NCBI GenBank assembly: GCA_000753945.1
Contig: JQOA01000186.1
Span: 1 to 22,593, forward strand
DNA: 22,593 bases
Direction: 5' to 3'
DNA from: Smithella sp. D17
GTDB taxonomy: Bacteria > Desulfobacterota > Syntrophia > Syntrophales > Smithellaceae
The position numbers were made by a program, and so were the translations under genes. A model generated the notes under the pieces. The model was not told the DNA's origin and searched no databases. It saw nothing but the letters and a program-made list of their open reading frames with translations. Below are positions 15,296 to 22,527 of this stretch, in pieces; the stretch's first letter is position 1, and each line of letters opens with the position of its first letter.

Positions 15296-16791
15296 TCTTC
15301 ATTCTCCTCGCGTATTAATTTAGCATTCAGGGAAGTTTCTTCCCGGTTCCACCAGCCGCCGCCAAGAGCCTGGAAAAGAGCGGCGGTGTCAGCGTAGCGC
15401 TGCGCTCGTGCGACAATCACATTAATTCGTGTTTTCTGATAATCACGCTGGGCAATCAGTAGAGCAATATAACTGACAGCACCCAACTCGTATTGTTTTT
15501 TAATCAACTCCAGAGCAGACTTCGCGGCGGCTTCGGCCTGTGCTTGTGCCTGTAATGTTCTGGCGTCAGATTCCAGTGTGCGCAAAACGTCCGCGACATC
15601 CCGAAAAGCCGTCAAGACTGTCTGCTTGTATTGCGCTGTCGCCTGATCATAATAGGCAATGGCGCTCTTGCGCTTGGCGGTGAGCTCTCCTCCCCGGAAT
15701 ATAGGCTGTAAAAGACCGGCGCCAAAATTCCAGATTACGCTTTGTCCATTAAAAAGAATACCTGTGCTGACAGCCTCAAAACCATAGCCTGCACTTAATG
15801 TGATCTGCGGATACAAATTGGCAGTGGCCACACCGACGGAAGCACAGGCCTGATGCAAGAGAGCTTCAGCGGCGCGAACATCGGGACGTTGACGCGCCAG
15901 ATTAGAGGGAAGGCTCACAGGCAATTTTTTCGGCAGGCGCAATGATTCCAAATTGAATTCCGGCAGTTTTTCATAGCCTGGAAACTTTCCAATCATGACC
16001 GACAAAGCGTGACGCGTCAGATAAAGTTGCTTTTCTATGGCTGGCAATTCCGCTTTAGTCATGGCCACTTCAGTTTCCTGCGATAAAATCTCTGCTTTTG
16101 TCACAGCACCCAATTCAAATTGCTTATTAATTACATCAAGTTGTTTTTGTTGAATTTCGATAATTTCTTTTTTTGCGTTCAACTGCGCTCTTAACGATGC
16201 TTCTTGAATGGCTGTTGTCACAATATTCGCAGTAAGAGTCAGATAAGTCGCTTCATATTGATATTTTTGATAATCGATTTGTGCCTGATAGGATTCAATC
16301 TGGTGCCGTCCGCCACCGAAAATATCCAGTGTATAGGAAACGCCGACAGACGTATTGTACAGGTTAAAGGTATCGCTGGCTCCCGTGCTCGCATTGCCGG
16401 ATGTTCGCTGCCTGCTTGTTTGGAGATTGGCGTCAACCGCCGGATACAAAATCGATCCTTTTAGCGCGCGCAGGTCTTCTTCAGCCTTGCGGAGTGCCGC
16501 CTGAGCGGCGGCCAATGTCGGACTGTCGACAAGGCCTTGTTTGATCATTTGATCAAGTTCCGGTGAACCAAACAGTGTCCACCAATCGCCGGGAAGGTCT
16601 TTGTCCAAGGCAAAATGTTGCACGGACACACTTTCTGAGGGGGCTTTCGCCGCCTGGGCAGGCAGTGATGAAGTTGTGTATTGGCTGGGTGTGGCAATAT
16701 CCGGCAAGCGGAAATCCTGGTCTACAGCACAACCGGCTATCGTGATAGAAATTATGAACATTAAAATGAAATGAGTGGGAAATAGTTTCAT
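15292..16791 (-). CDS. Outer-membrane factor lipoprotein (TolC/NodT family) of the RND pump
   Basis: Protein of 499 residues with lipoprotein signal ISITIAGC (Cys21) followed by AVDQDFRLPD. It has two OEP repeats with the diagnostic SYTLDIFGGGRHQIESYQAQ and SNLARQRPDVRAAEALLHQA segments, and the end AALFQALGGGWW. It has the same fold and role as the factor at 9427-10875 but clearly diverged sequence, so it is not a recent duplicate. ATGA overlaps link it both to the tetR gene before it and the adaptor after it, so the three are translationally coupled. It exports RND-pump substrates across the outer membrane. Confidence 0.94.
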   Translation of the reverse strand: MKLFPTHFILMFIISITIAGCAVDQDFRLPDIATPSQYTTSSLPAQAAKAPSESVSVQHFALDKDLPGDWWTLFGSPELDQMIKQGLVDSPTLAAAQAALRKAEEDLRALKGSILYPAVDANLQTSRQRTSGNASTGASDTFNLYNTSVGVSYTLDIFGGGRHQIESYQAQIDYQKYQYEATYLTLTANIVTTAIQEASLRAQLNAKKEIIEIQQKQLDVINKQFELGAVTKAEILSQETEVAMTKAELPAIEKQLYLTRHALSVMIGKFPGYEKLPEFNLESLRLPKKLPVSLPSNLARQRPDVRAAEALLHQACASVGVATANLYPQITLSAGYGFEAVSTGILFNGQSVIWNFGAGLLQPIFRGGELTAKRKSAIAYYDQATAQYKQTVLTAFRDVADVLRTLESDARTLQAQAQAEAAAKSALELIKKQYELGAVSYIALLIAQRDYQKTRINVIVARAQRYADTAALFQALGGGWWNREETSLNAKLIREENEE

Positions 16792-17468
16792 GATTTTGAC
16801 TCTTTATTTTTTTTCGCATGACTGATTTTTAATTCCGCGCCCTTGCGAACGGCCTGTATTCCTGCCAAGGAGAATTTTACAACATGCTCCACATAACCAT
16901 TAATATCTTTTATTTTAGGTGGACCTGCTTTTAATTTGTCTTCCCCCTGTGATTTGCTTCCCGCAACCATGGGATTGATACACTGGCTGATGATGCTCGT
17001 TTCGCAGAAATTTATATCCCTATCCGAAACAAGCGAACCAAGTAATTCCCTAACCAGACCATCCATTTTCTTCCGAATGGGATTAATTTCTTCTCTCATT
17101 ACTTCTTCCAAGAGCCCGGTGGGATTGGCAAATTCCCTCTGCACAAACCAGAATTCCTTGTTGTTTTTATCAGCCAGTCTTCCAATGGTTGCTCTTACAT
17201 GCGCCCGAAAGCGTTCTTCAACCGGTGCATTTTCGCTAACGCCGCCATCCGGCGGGTGAGCTTTAAGAGATTCGTGAAAAGCACATCGCCACGCTTCGAT
17301 ATAAAGGGTTTCTTTATTGCCGAAATGATAATTGATAGCTGCGATGTTTGTGCCAGCGCGTTTGCTAATTTCCGCAATGGTCGTATCGCGGTAGCCCTTT
17401 TGGGCGAATATTTCACATGCCGCGTCCAAAAGACTTTTACGTGTCCTTACAGTATCTTCTCTCGGCAT
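16788..17468 (-). CDS. TetR/AcrR-family repressor, DUF1956 (CecR/YbiH-like) type
   Basis: Regulator of 226 residues. The N-terminal helix-turn-helix domain covers about residues 10-60, with AACEIFAQKGYRDTTIAEIS and NIAAINYHFGNKETLYIEAW typical of TetR proteins. The C-terminal ligand domain, with FWFVQREFANPTGLLEEVMR and later ETSIISQCI, resembles the DUF1956 group that includes E. coli CecR (YbiH), a regulator of drug sensitivity. It is the first gene of a tetR-OMF-adaptor-RND operon and overlaps the next gene by ATGA. Local autoregulation is the likely control. The start ATG has GGAGGA 8 nt upstream. The inducer is unknown. Confidence 0.92.
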   Translation of the reverse strand: MPREDTVRTRKSLLDAACEIFAQKGYRDTTIAEISKRAGTNIAAINYHFGNKETLYIEAWRCAFHESLKAHPPDGGVSENAPVEERFRAHVRATIGRLADKNNKEFWFVQREFANPTGLLEEVMREEINPIRKKMDGLVRELLGSLVSDRDINFCETSIISQCINPMVAGSKSQGEDKLKAGPPKIKDINGYVEHVVKFSLAGIQAVRKGAELKISHAKKNKESKS

Positions 17469-17485
17469 TTATTTTATCCTCCATT

Positions 17486-17500
17486 TATATTTCAAATATA
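17486..17500. promoter_or_regulatory. Candidate TetR operator, AT-rich palindrome
   Basis: TATATTTCAAATATA is a perfect 7-bp inverted repeat around one central base. It lies 18 nt upstream of the tetR start and just after the candidate -10, over the expected transcription start. Position and symmetry suit autorepression by the TetR protein encoded next to it. AT-rich palindromes also arise by chance, so confidence is moderate. Confidence 0.45.
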
Positions 17501-17529
17501 CATTTAAAGTATTCATTTAAAATTGTCAA
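17501..17529 (-). promoter_or_regulatory. Candidate promoter of the tetR-RND operon
   Basis: On the minus strand a perfect TTGACA (17529-17524) is followed after exactly 17 bp by TAAATG (17506-17501), a weak -10. The palindrome at 17486-17500 follows at once. This is the only good -35 hexamer I found between the glycosyltransferase stop and the tetR start. Confidence 0.5.
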
Positions 17530-17740
17530 TAGATTTTTATAAATATCCATAAAGGAAAAAGTTGATATTTTTACCACATCCTTATTATTGGGATGATTCC
17601 TTATAAGAGTTCAAATAATTGAATATTTATTAGCAATACTTTTTCTGTTCATATTTGTTATTCTCATTAGACTTTTTTATTAGTATAAAATTTAATTTGA
17701 GGATTTGCCCCGGACCAAGCTACATGATCTTACTAGAGAC

Positions 17741-17810
17741 GGCAGTTGCGGAAGCATTTAATTTCACTGAAAAGAAAAATGAAATTATTTGAGGATTTTC
17801 CGCAACTGCC
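17741..17810. repeat. 70-bp hairpin repeat, copy A
   Basis: Outer arms GGCAGTTGCGGAA (17741-17753) and TTCCGCAACTGCC (17798-17810) pair perfectly over 13 bp. An inner imperfect stem is built from ATTTAATTTCA and TGAAATTATTTGA. The element begins one base after the glycosyltransferase stop codon. A second copy in the same orientation lies at 20554-20625, and a partial third match (TTTGAGGATTT) lies at 17697-17707, just before this copy. No T-run follows the hairpin on the minus strand, so it is not a standard intrinsic terminator. The rest of the 343-bp gap 17469-17811 holds the tetR promoter and AT-rich sequence without genes. Confidence 0.8.
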
Positions 17811-17811
17811 T

Positions 17812-18687
17812 TTATGTATTCTTAAGGTCGAAAAACTGTTTTATCTTTGATCGCATTTCATGCCTTAACCTTCCCAGAAACCGTGGTCCGGAGAGATAGA
17901 AATCTCTTTCGCGGCGGCAGGCAGCGGCGAGAAGATCATTTTCAGGATAAGAAAGCGGATTGGGTATTCCTTCAACACCCGTTAATGCAGATACGTAGAT
18001 ATTAGCCGATGTTTTATATTTATCGTGACGGTTAGGTTTTTTATTATAATGGGTAGATGGAGTTTCCCGATACACTACAAGCGCTTCGGCTAAATTCCAG
18101 ATTTCACCAAGCGCACCGACACGCAGCCATAATTCATAATCCTGTCCTGGATTCAGGGAATGATCTTCATTGAATAGTCCCGACTTCTCAATAATGCTTC
18201 TTCGAATTATTACAGAGGAATGGATAAGATAATTTTGGTTAACAAAATTATTATAATTTATCTTTCCGAACATTTTTTTTCTTTCGAAATATAGTTGTGC
18301 ATTATTCAGTTCTCTTATCCCGTTCCATCGAAAACCGTTGCACCCCAGGAGTACACAATTGGAATGGCTTTCCAGAAAAGCAATCTGATTTTCCAGTTTC
18401 TGAGGCAGCCAGAGATCATCATCGTCCAGTAACGCAACATATGGAGCAGTTCCCTGCCGAATGCCACGGTTTCGGGGAACAGCGGGAAAGCCCGCATGCG
18501 GACCAGGCAGATAAACAAAACGTTCATCCTGCAGATAATGTTTTACGGCGTCATAAGTTTCTTTCGATTCCCCGTCTTCGGCAATCCAGCATTTCCAATG
18601 CGGATAACTCTGATTGACCACACTTTTCAAAGCTTCCTGCAAAAGGTCGTACCGTTTATATGTCGTTACAATAATATCCACTTCCAT
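17812..18687 (-). CDS. Family 2 glycosyltransferase
   Basis: Protein of 291 residues with the GT-A fold signature. EVDIIVTTYKRYDLLQEAL (2-20) is followed by AEDGESKET (nucleotide-sugar binding), the acidic DxD-type motif in YVALLDDDDLW (Asp 88-91), which holds the metal-nucleotide, and later PGQDYELWLR, the usual ED/QD acceptor-side motif. There is no signal peptide or membrane helix, so it is cytoplasmic or peripheral. It would transfer a sugar to a surface polysaccharide or lipid precursor; donor and acceptor cannot be read from sequence. It stands alone, without other polysaccharide genes, between two copies of the hairpin repeat. GGAG lies about 10 nt before the ATG. Confidence 0.9.
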   Translation of the reverse strand: MEVDIIVTTYKRYDLLQEALKSVVNQSYPHWKCWIAEDGESKETYDAVKHYLQDERFVYLPGPHAGFPAVPRNRGIRQGTAPYVALLDDDDLWLPQKLENQIAFLESHSNCVLLGCNGFRWNGIRELNNAQLYFERKKMFGKINYNNFVNQNYLIHSSVIIRRSIIEKSGLFNEDHSLNPGQDYELWLRVGALGEIWNLAEALVVYRETPSTHYNKKPNRHDKYKTSANIYVSALTGVEGIPNPLSYPENDLLAAACRRERDFYLSGPRFLGRLRHEMRSKIKQFFDLKNT

Positions 18688-18832
18688 TGGATTTCAGTCT
18701 CCATTTTCACGACCTTTAAACTGTTAATATCAAAACAAATGCCCTTATGACCGTTCGTTGTTTAATATCAATTTGCAGTCAAAAGTATACCGATGACGCA
18801 GCCAACAAAAGTAGACGAATGAATGCGAATTG

Positions 18833-18864
18833 GTATAATGCCCCGCTTCCGCGGGGCATTATAC
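18833..18864. repeat. REP-like GC hairpin between lipoprotein and glycosyltransferase genes
   Basis: A perfect 14-bp stem (18833-18846 pairing with 18851-18864) with loop TTCC; the core is CCCCGC/GCGGGG flanked by TATAATG/CATTATA. It lies 13 bp beyond the stop of the minus-strand lipoprotein gene. The T-run (18872-18877) is on the + strand side only, so for the minus-strand gene it is not a normal intrinsic terminator, though it could slow RNase or polymerase. The CCCCGC core resembles the REP-like element at 10915-11035. Confidence 0.6.
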
Positions 18865-18877
18865 ATATCTGTTTTTT

Positions 18878-20464
18878 CTACTTCATCGTATGTATAATGA
18901 GCGCATAACCAAAGGTGCTGTCGCTATCATCTTTCAACGTTCGCGCCCCCACCATAAATTTCTTATCATTCGACACCTGCCCATGATATGTATCTCCGGC
19001 TATGGTTACAACGCCGTTAACATCCATCACAGGAGCGGACGCGGCAGGAGCAGAGCCGCCAAAACTGGACACCCAGTCGCCGGAGGTCATTGTTCCGTCA
19101 ACAGCTGTAGCGGTCCAGTGCGCCCATAAAGGCGCGGGCGTGGTACCGCCCGCCAGCATATGAGCATTTAATATCGCATCGGGCAATAAGCCGGCAGTGT
19201 AGGTCTGGCCGGTAATCTGAACAATTATTAACTTATAATCCGAACCATCCGTTTCTGTTCCCACTATTGTCTTTTTATCGGACGAAAGGAATCCATAGAA
19301 ATTCGTATCATCACTGAAAGTAACAACCCCGCTGCTGCTATCCACCGATACGGTTCCCGGACTATCCGACGTTGCGGTAGTGCCTGATGGCGTGGTTTCG
19401 CTGGTTACCGTGAACGTACCGGATGAATCGATAGTTCCCGATCCATATTTCCATTCATTGGCGCTTCCAACTTTCATCTGATGGAAAACGAACGATGTGC
19501 CATATAAATCGGAACTGCTGTATGAAGACCCTGCTTTCTGCACGACCATCAATTGATATTTTCCTGAACTGGTCGTTGAAGTGCCCGCAATAAAATTCTT
19601 ATTCGAAGCCATCGTCAAATGGACATCAGTGCCTGCTCCGGTACCGCTTTCAGATATAACGCCGTTCGTATTAATGGTCCACTTTATCGTATTTGCCGTC
19701 GGGCAAGTTGTGTCTCCGCTGCTGTCATTACAATTTGAAAAGGCAGTAAGGTTTCCGGAGGAATCAATTGTTGCCGTGGCATGCTGCCAGCCGCTATTGC
19801 TACTTCCTACTTTCAGAAATTGAGCGTTCCATGTGCCTGCAAGATCGGATTGAGCATACGTAACTGTCGCAATAAAATTATTATCGGTGACATCTGCACT
19901 ACTTACGGTTACGCTCCTGTTGGCAGGGGTAAACGCATAACCTGTAAGGGACGGTGTTACCGAATAGCTGCCGTCCAAAACGCCCGCAAAACTGTAAGTC
20001 CCGTCGTCGTTTGTTATCACTGTTCCGGATGTGTCGCCGCTCAAGGTAATCTTTACACCAACTTTGATGTCTCCGGATATCTTACCGGAAATGGTGTAAG
20101 CATCAGCGCCACCGGTAGACGTTGCCACAAAGTTGGTGTTGGCGATATCTGCGCCATCGACAACAACCACCGTACTGACCGGGTCGAATGTATAATTCGT
20201 AAGAGACGGCGTCACCGTATATGTTCCGTTCGCCCGGCTCGTGAAGCTGAAGTTACCACTTGAGTCTGTCGTTGTAGAAGCGGTTGCCGCACCGGTCAGA
20301 TCGACCGTTACCCCTTCAAGAGCAGTCCCGGTTCCATATACAGTTACCGTACCGGAAATAGTGTAGATAGCATCATCATCGTTGATGCTGCAACCAATGA
20401 CCATCAGAAACATCATAACCAGAAAATACAACACAAGTTGAGTGAAAATTTTTCCTCTGTTCAT
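18878..20464 (-). CDS. Large repeat-containing surface lipoprotein with carboxypeptidase-regulatory-like domains
   Basis: Protein of 528 residues with a lipoprotein signal ending in MVIGC (Cys25). Two beta-sandwich repeats follow: YTISGTVTVYGTGTALEGVT to about residue 115, and YTISGKISGDIKVGVKITLS to about 205. Both have G-x-Y/F-x-F and 'GTYTVTPSLTNYTF'-type motifs of the carboxypeptidase regulatory-like/SdrD-B-like fold. The C-terminal 320 residues contain three looser repeats of an about 110-residue unit built around 'K-V-G-S ... W ... T-I-D-S-S-G'. Asp, Ser, Thr and Gly dominate. AAGGAG lies before the ATG at 20464. It is probably anchored in the outer membrane as a structural or binding protein. 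No enzyme motif is seen and the exact function is unknown. Confidence 0.8.
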   Translation of the reverse strand: MNRGKIFTQLVLYFLVMMFLMVIGCSINDDDAIYTISGTVTVYGTGTALEGVTVDLTGAATASTTTDSSGNFSFTSRANGTYTVTPSLTNYTFDPVSTVVVVDGADIANTNFVATSTGGADAYTISGKISGDIKVGVKITLSGDTSGTVITNDDGTYSFAGVLDGSYSVTPSLTGYAFTPANRSVTVSSADVTDNNFIATVTYAQSDLAGTWNAQFLKVGSSNSGWQHATATIDSSGNLTAFSNCNDSSGDTTCPTANTIKWTINTNGVISESGTGAGTDVHLTMASNKNFIAGTSTTSSGKYQLMVVQKAGSSYSSSDLYGTSFVFHQMKVGSANEWKYGSGTIDSSGTFTVTSETTPSGTTATSDSPGTVSVDSSSGVVTFSDDTNFYGFLSSDKKTIVGTETDGSDYKLIIVQITGQTYTAGLLPDAILNAHMLAGGTTPAPLWAHWTATAVDGTMTSGDWVSSFGGSAPAASAPVMDVNGVVTIAGDTYHGQVSNDKKFMVGARTLKDDSDSTFGYALIIHTMK

Positions 20465-20553
20465 ACTTAATTACTCTCCTTAGATATTTTGTTAGTACAG
20501 CACCCGGGTTCGCGATTTACCCGAGGCTCAATCTCCGTGACCTCAGTGGAGGC

Positions 20554-20625
20554 GGCAGCTGCAGAATCATTTAATTTCATTAATGCGGTAAAAATGAAAT
20601 TATTTGAGGATTTTCTGCAACTGCC
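20554..20625. repeat. 72-bp hairpin repeat, copy B
   Basis: Same architecture and orientation as 17741-17810: arms GGCAGCTGCAGAA (20554-20566) and TTCTGCAACTGCC (20613-20625), inner segments ATTTAATTTCA and ATGAAATTATTTGAGGATTT. Relative to copy A, one arm pair changes G-C to A-T on both sides (compensatory). Another position changes on one arm only, which leaves a G-U pair if the minus strand is the RNA. It lies in the 210-bp gap between the Spy-like gene and the lipoprotein gene, about 90 bp upstream of the latter. Confidence 0.8.
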
Positions 20626-20674
20626 GTTTTTAATGACGAAGCGTTATCGTCGGCGTTTGTGTCATGGAATGGAT

Positions 20675-21259
20675 CTAATTCCTTTTTTCGGCAGAAGATG
20701 GCAGCATTTTTATCTCGTCACGCATCATTTCTCTCTTCATAGGCGGCCCCATCCGGGGATCCATTGATCGTATCTTCTTTAATATTTCACGTTGTTCCGG
20801 CGTTAATTTCGTTTTCATCTTTTCTATGGATTTGATAAAAATCAACTGCGTTTCAGTTTTAATGGTTGCAACCTGTTTTAGTTTCGTCTCGACCGCATTA
20901 AAATCAATAGTATCCTTATCAAGAAGTTCTCGAAGTTCGACTTCAGCAATCTGCTCATCGGCCCTCTTTCTGATTAGCTCCTTCGTGAAACTGTTTTCAA
21001 TTTCCTTCAATGCTTCTTTTTGCTTTTCATCAAGATTAATGCTCTGGAGATGCATCCGATGAAGATGTCTCAGCTCCGGCAGTCCTCCCATAGGTCCCAT
21101 ATCCCAGGGCATCATTAGCGGTAGCATGGCAAAGGGGCCCTCATCCTGGAATCCTGTATCCATTTTATGGACAGGATCCTTTGGTTCAGCATAAGATAGC
21201 TGCGATGCAATAAACAAAAGCAGAAGGCTTAAAATGAGATAACTCGATACTCTTTTCAT
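20675..21259 (-). CDS. Periplasmic Spy/CpxP-like protein (LTxxQ family)
   Basis: Protein of 194 residues with a signal peptide (MKRVSSYLILSLLLLFIASQ, cleavage after SYA, residue 24). A Met/Pro-rich linker (about 43-60) is followed by a long helical region with two LTxxQ-type repeats: a degenerate INLDEKQKEAL near 74 and a clear LTPEQREILKKI at 152. The tail is again Met-rich (RMGPPMKREMMRDE), as in metal-sensing relatives such as CnrX/ZraP. Proteins of this family are periplasmic chaperones or metal sensors induced by envelope stress. A divergent BaeS-like kinase lies 950 bp away, which fits a Cpx/Bae-type circuit. AGGA lies before the ATG. The first 84 bp of this gene recur inverted at the window's end. 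Confidence 0.85.
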   Translation of the reverse strand: MKRVSSYLILSLLLLFIASQLSYAEPKDPVHKMDTGFQDEGPFAMLPLMMPWDMGPMGGLPELRHLHRMHLQSINLDEKQKEALKEIENSFTKELIRKRADEQIAEVELRELLDKDTIDFNAVETKLKQVATIKTETQLIFIKSIEKMKTKLTPEQREILKKIRSMDPRMGPPMKREMMRDEIKMLPSSAEKRN

Positions 21260-21372
21260 GGCACTATCCTTTCTTTTTTTAAATAAAGTTCTTTTTGAAA
21301 TCCATCAATTGACCTGCTGTCCACTTTTGGCTTCATCATTACAGCATATAATTTGTGCTACATCTTGCTTCA

Positions 21373-21558
21373 TTATTCACCCACCTTTGCGATTATGCTT
21401 TTTCCATTGTTGATTGCATCTTCAAATTCACTATTCAGTAGCTTCTTCTCTTTTAGAACCAATACGCAGTAAGCATTTACCAAACATTTTAATGCCTCCA
21501 GCAGTTCCTTATTCTCTGCCCTTAAGTCGCCAATTCCCTTTGTCCATTCGTTGTTCAT
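21373..21558 (-). CDS. Small hypothetical coiled-coil-like protein (61 aa)
   Basis: Protein of 61 residues without signal peptide, rich in Glu, Lys, Leu and Asn; LRAENKELLEALKCLVNAYC has leucine spacing compatible with a short coiled coil. It starts 3 nt after the stop of the 120-residue protein, and the AGGTGA that contains that stop also serves as its ribosome site, so translation is coupled. Not recognised. It lies between a secreted small protein and the Spy-like gene and is probably co-transcribed with both. Confidence 0.6.
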   Translation of the reverse strand: MNNEWTKGIGDLRAENKELLEALKCLVNAYCVLVLKEKKLLNSEFEDAINNGKSIIAKVGE

Positions 21559-21561
21559 AAA

Positions 21562-21924
21562 TCACCTATTATAATATTCCTTGGGCTGTTTACCCTCCGG
21601 TGGTGGAGCTCCCCGCTCAGGTATTGCCGTCAATACGCCTTCAAAATCCTTGCAAACTCCCTTGAGTGTTTCTCCGTGAGGAGTGGTAAATTGCACGGCA
21701 GTTCCTTCGCTCTTTCCTTTGCAGGCCGCGATTGCTTCCGGCGGAGGTTTCATGCGTCCCTGCGTTCTTGGCGGACTATTCGTTTCTTCTATCTGTGCCG
21801 CCGAAATACCGCCTATCAGCATTATTCCGGCCAGTAGCAGGAGAGAGGCAATAGGGAAAGACAACCATTTTATTCTGATTTTTAAAAATTCCCATAATTC
21901 TGCTCTTATTGACAATTTACTCAT
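21562..21924 (-). CDS. Membrane-anchored or secreted small protein with PPPEAIAAC motif
   Basis: Protein of 120 residues. A basic N-terminus leads to one hydrophobic helix (about 20-41, WLSFPIASLLLLAGIMLIGG) with a possible signal cleavage after SAA. The mature part holds MKPPPEAIAACKGKSEGTAV and then TPHGETLKGVC, a motif common in small periplasmic proteins of proteobacteria, where it usually reads ACxGKxxGxxCxFxxPxG..GxC. Here the middle Cys is replaced by Val, leaving two Cys. A Pro-rich tail ends the protein. It is the first gene of the minus-strand unit that leads to the Spy-like gene, divergent from the kinase. The function is unknown; an envelope-stress or metal-related role is inferred from context only. 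Confidence 0.7.
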   Translation of the reverse strand: MSKLSIRAELWEFLKIRIKWLSFPIASLLLLAGIMLIGGISAAQIEETNSPPRTQGRMKPPPEAIAACKGKSEGTAVQFTTPHGETLKGVCKDFEGVLTAIPERGAPPPEGKQPKEYYNR

Positions 21925-22208
21925 GCTTTAAACATCCTTACATTTTTCATTACGACGGTCATATGTTCTGTCGTTTTATGGAGAGGATCATAGCAGGCAA
22001 ATATGGCTCAAATATGGAAGAAATGAGGAAATTTTTAATAATTAATTTTATGTTTCAATCGGTTGTGAATATGGTAAACGACGAATAACAAACGAATTTT
22101 AAATTTCAAGAACAAAGCCTTTCTCTTTCGATTCCCGGGCGTTGAATATTTTGGCCTTGACGCTCAAACACTATATCAATAAACTAATATCGGAGGTGAA
22201 ATGGAATA
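21925..22208. promoter_or_regulatory. Divergent intergenic region
   Basis: AT-rich 284-bp gap between the minus-strand small-protein unit and the plus-strand kinase; it must hold promoters for both. I see no clear -35/-10 pair or palindrome. On the + side GGAGGTGAAATG (22192-22203) offers ATG 22201, which reads ATG-GAA-TAA and hands over to ATG 22209 by a TAATG overlap. No response-regulator gene is present here. Confidence 0.4.
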
Positions 22209-22527
22209 ATGAAGATGAGTATTACTTCCCGTTTGTTTTTTTTGATTCTATGTGCCACCGGTCTGGCGATTATTTTCCTTTTACTGATCATGTGGTGGAA
22301 TATTAATCGGGGATTCTATCAGTATCTCGGAACGATAGAGCAGAAAAAATTAGTGCAGGTTGTGGATGATCTTGGGAAAAAGTATGAGCAGCAGGGAAAC
22401 TGGGATTTTCTGAAGCATACACCTCCACGCTGGAACTCAGACGATGCAATGCCTTTTTCTGAACCGGAGATGGATCGTCCGCCATTGTTTGCTCCAGATA
22501 AAAAGGGACATGAAAAGAGGATCGAGG
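22209..22527 (+). CDS. Sensor histidine kinase N-terminus, BaeS/CpxA-like (3' end lost)
   Basis: The visible part is a membrane-bound sensor start. A basic N-terminus and transmembrane helix (about residues 7-30, SRLFFLILCATGLAIIFLLL) are followed by a periplasmic segment with RGFYQYLGTIEQKKLVQVVD and KKYEQQGNWDFLKHTPPRW. These match the BaeS-type sensor pattern of 'Y..L....L..Y...GsWdfL....W'. The frame formally continues to 22583, but from 22510-22527 the DNA turns into an inverted copy of the Spy-like gene start, so the final residues (HFKPSAFVYCIAAILC) are not kinase sequence. No HAMP, H-box or ATPase domain is visible. It likely senses envelope or metal stress and may control the neighbouring Spy-like gene. 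The end coordinate marks the last possible kinase base. Confidence 0.65.

Noticed and set aside
18833..18864. Intrinsic terminator for the lipoprotein gene.
   Set aside because: On the minus strand the stem is not followed by a T-run (the T-run is on the other side), so it is described as a REP-like hairpin.
19781..20263. 160-codon plus-strand open frame opposite the lipoprotein gene.
   Set aside because: Opposite-strand shadow of the repeat domains with Cys/Arg-rich low-plausibility sequence; the minus-strand frame has signal peptide and domain motifs.
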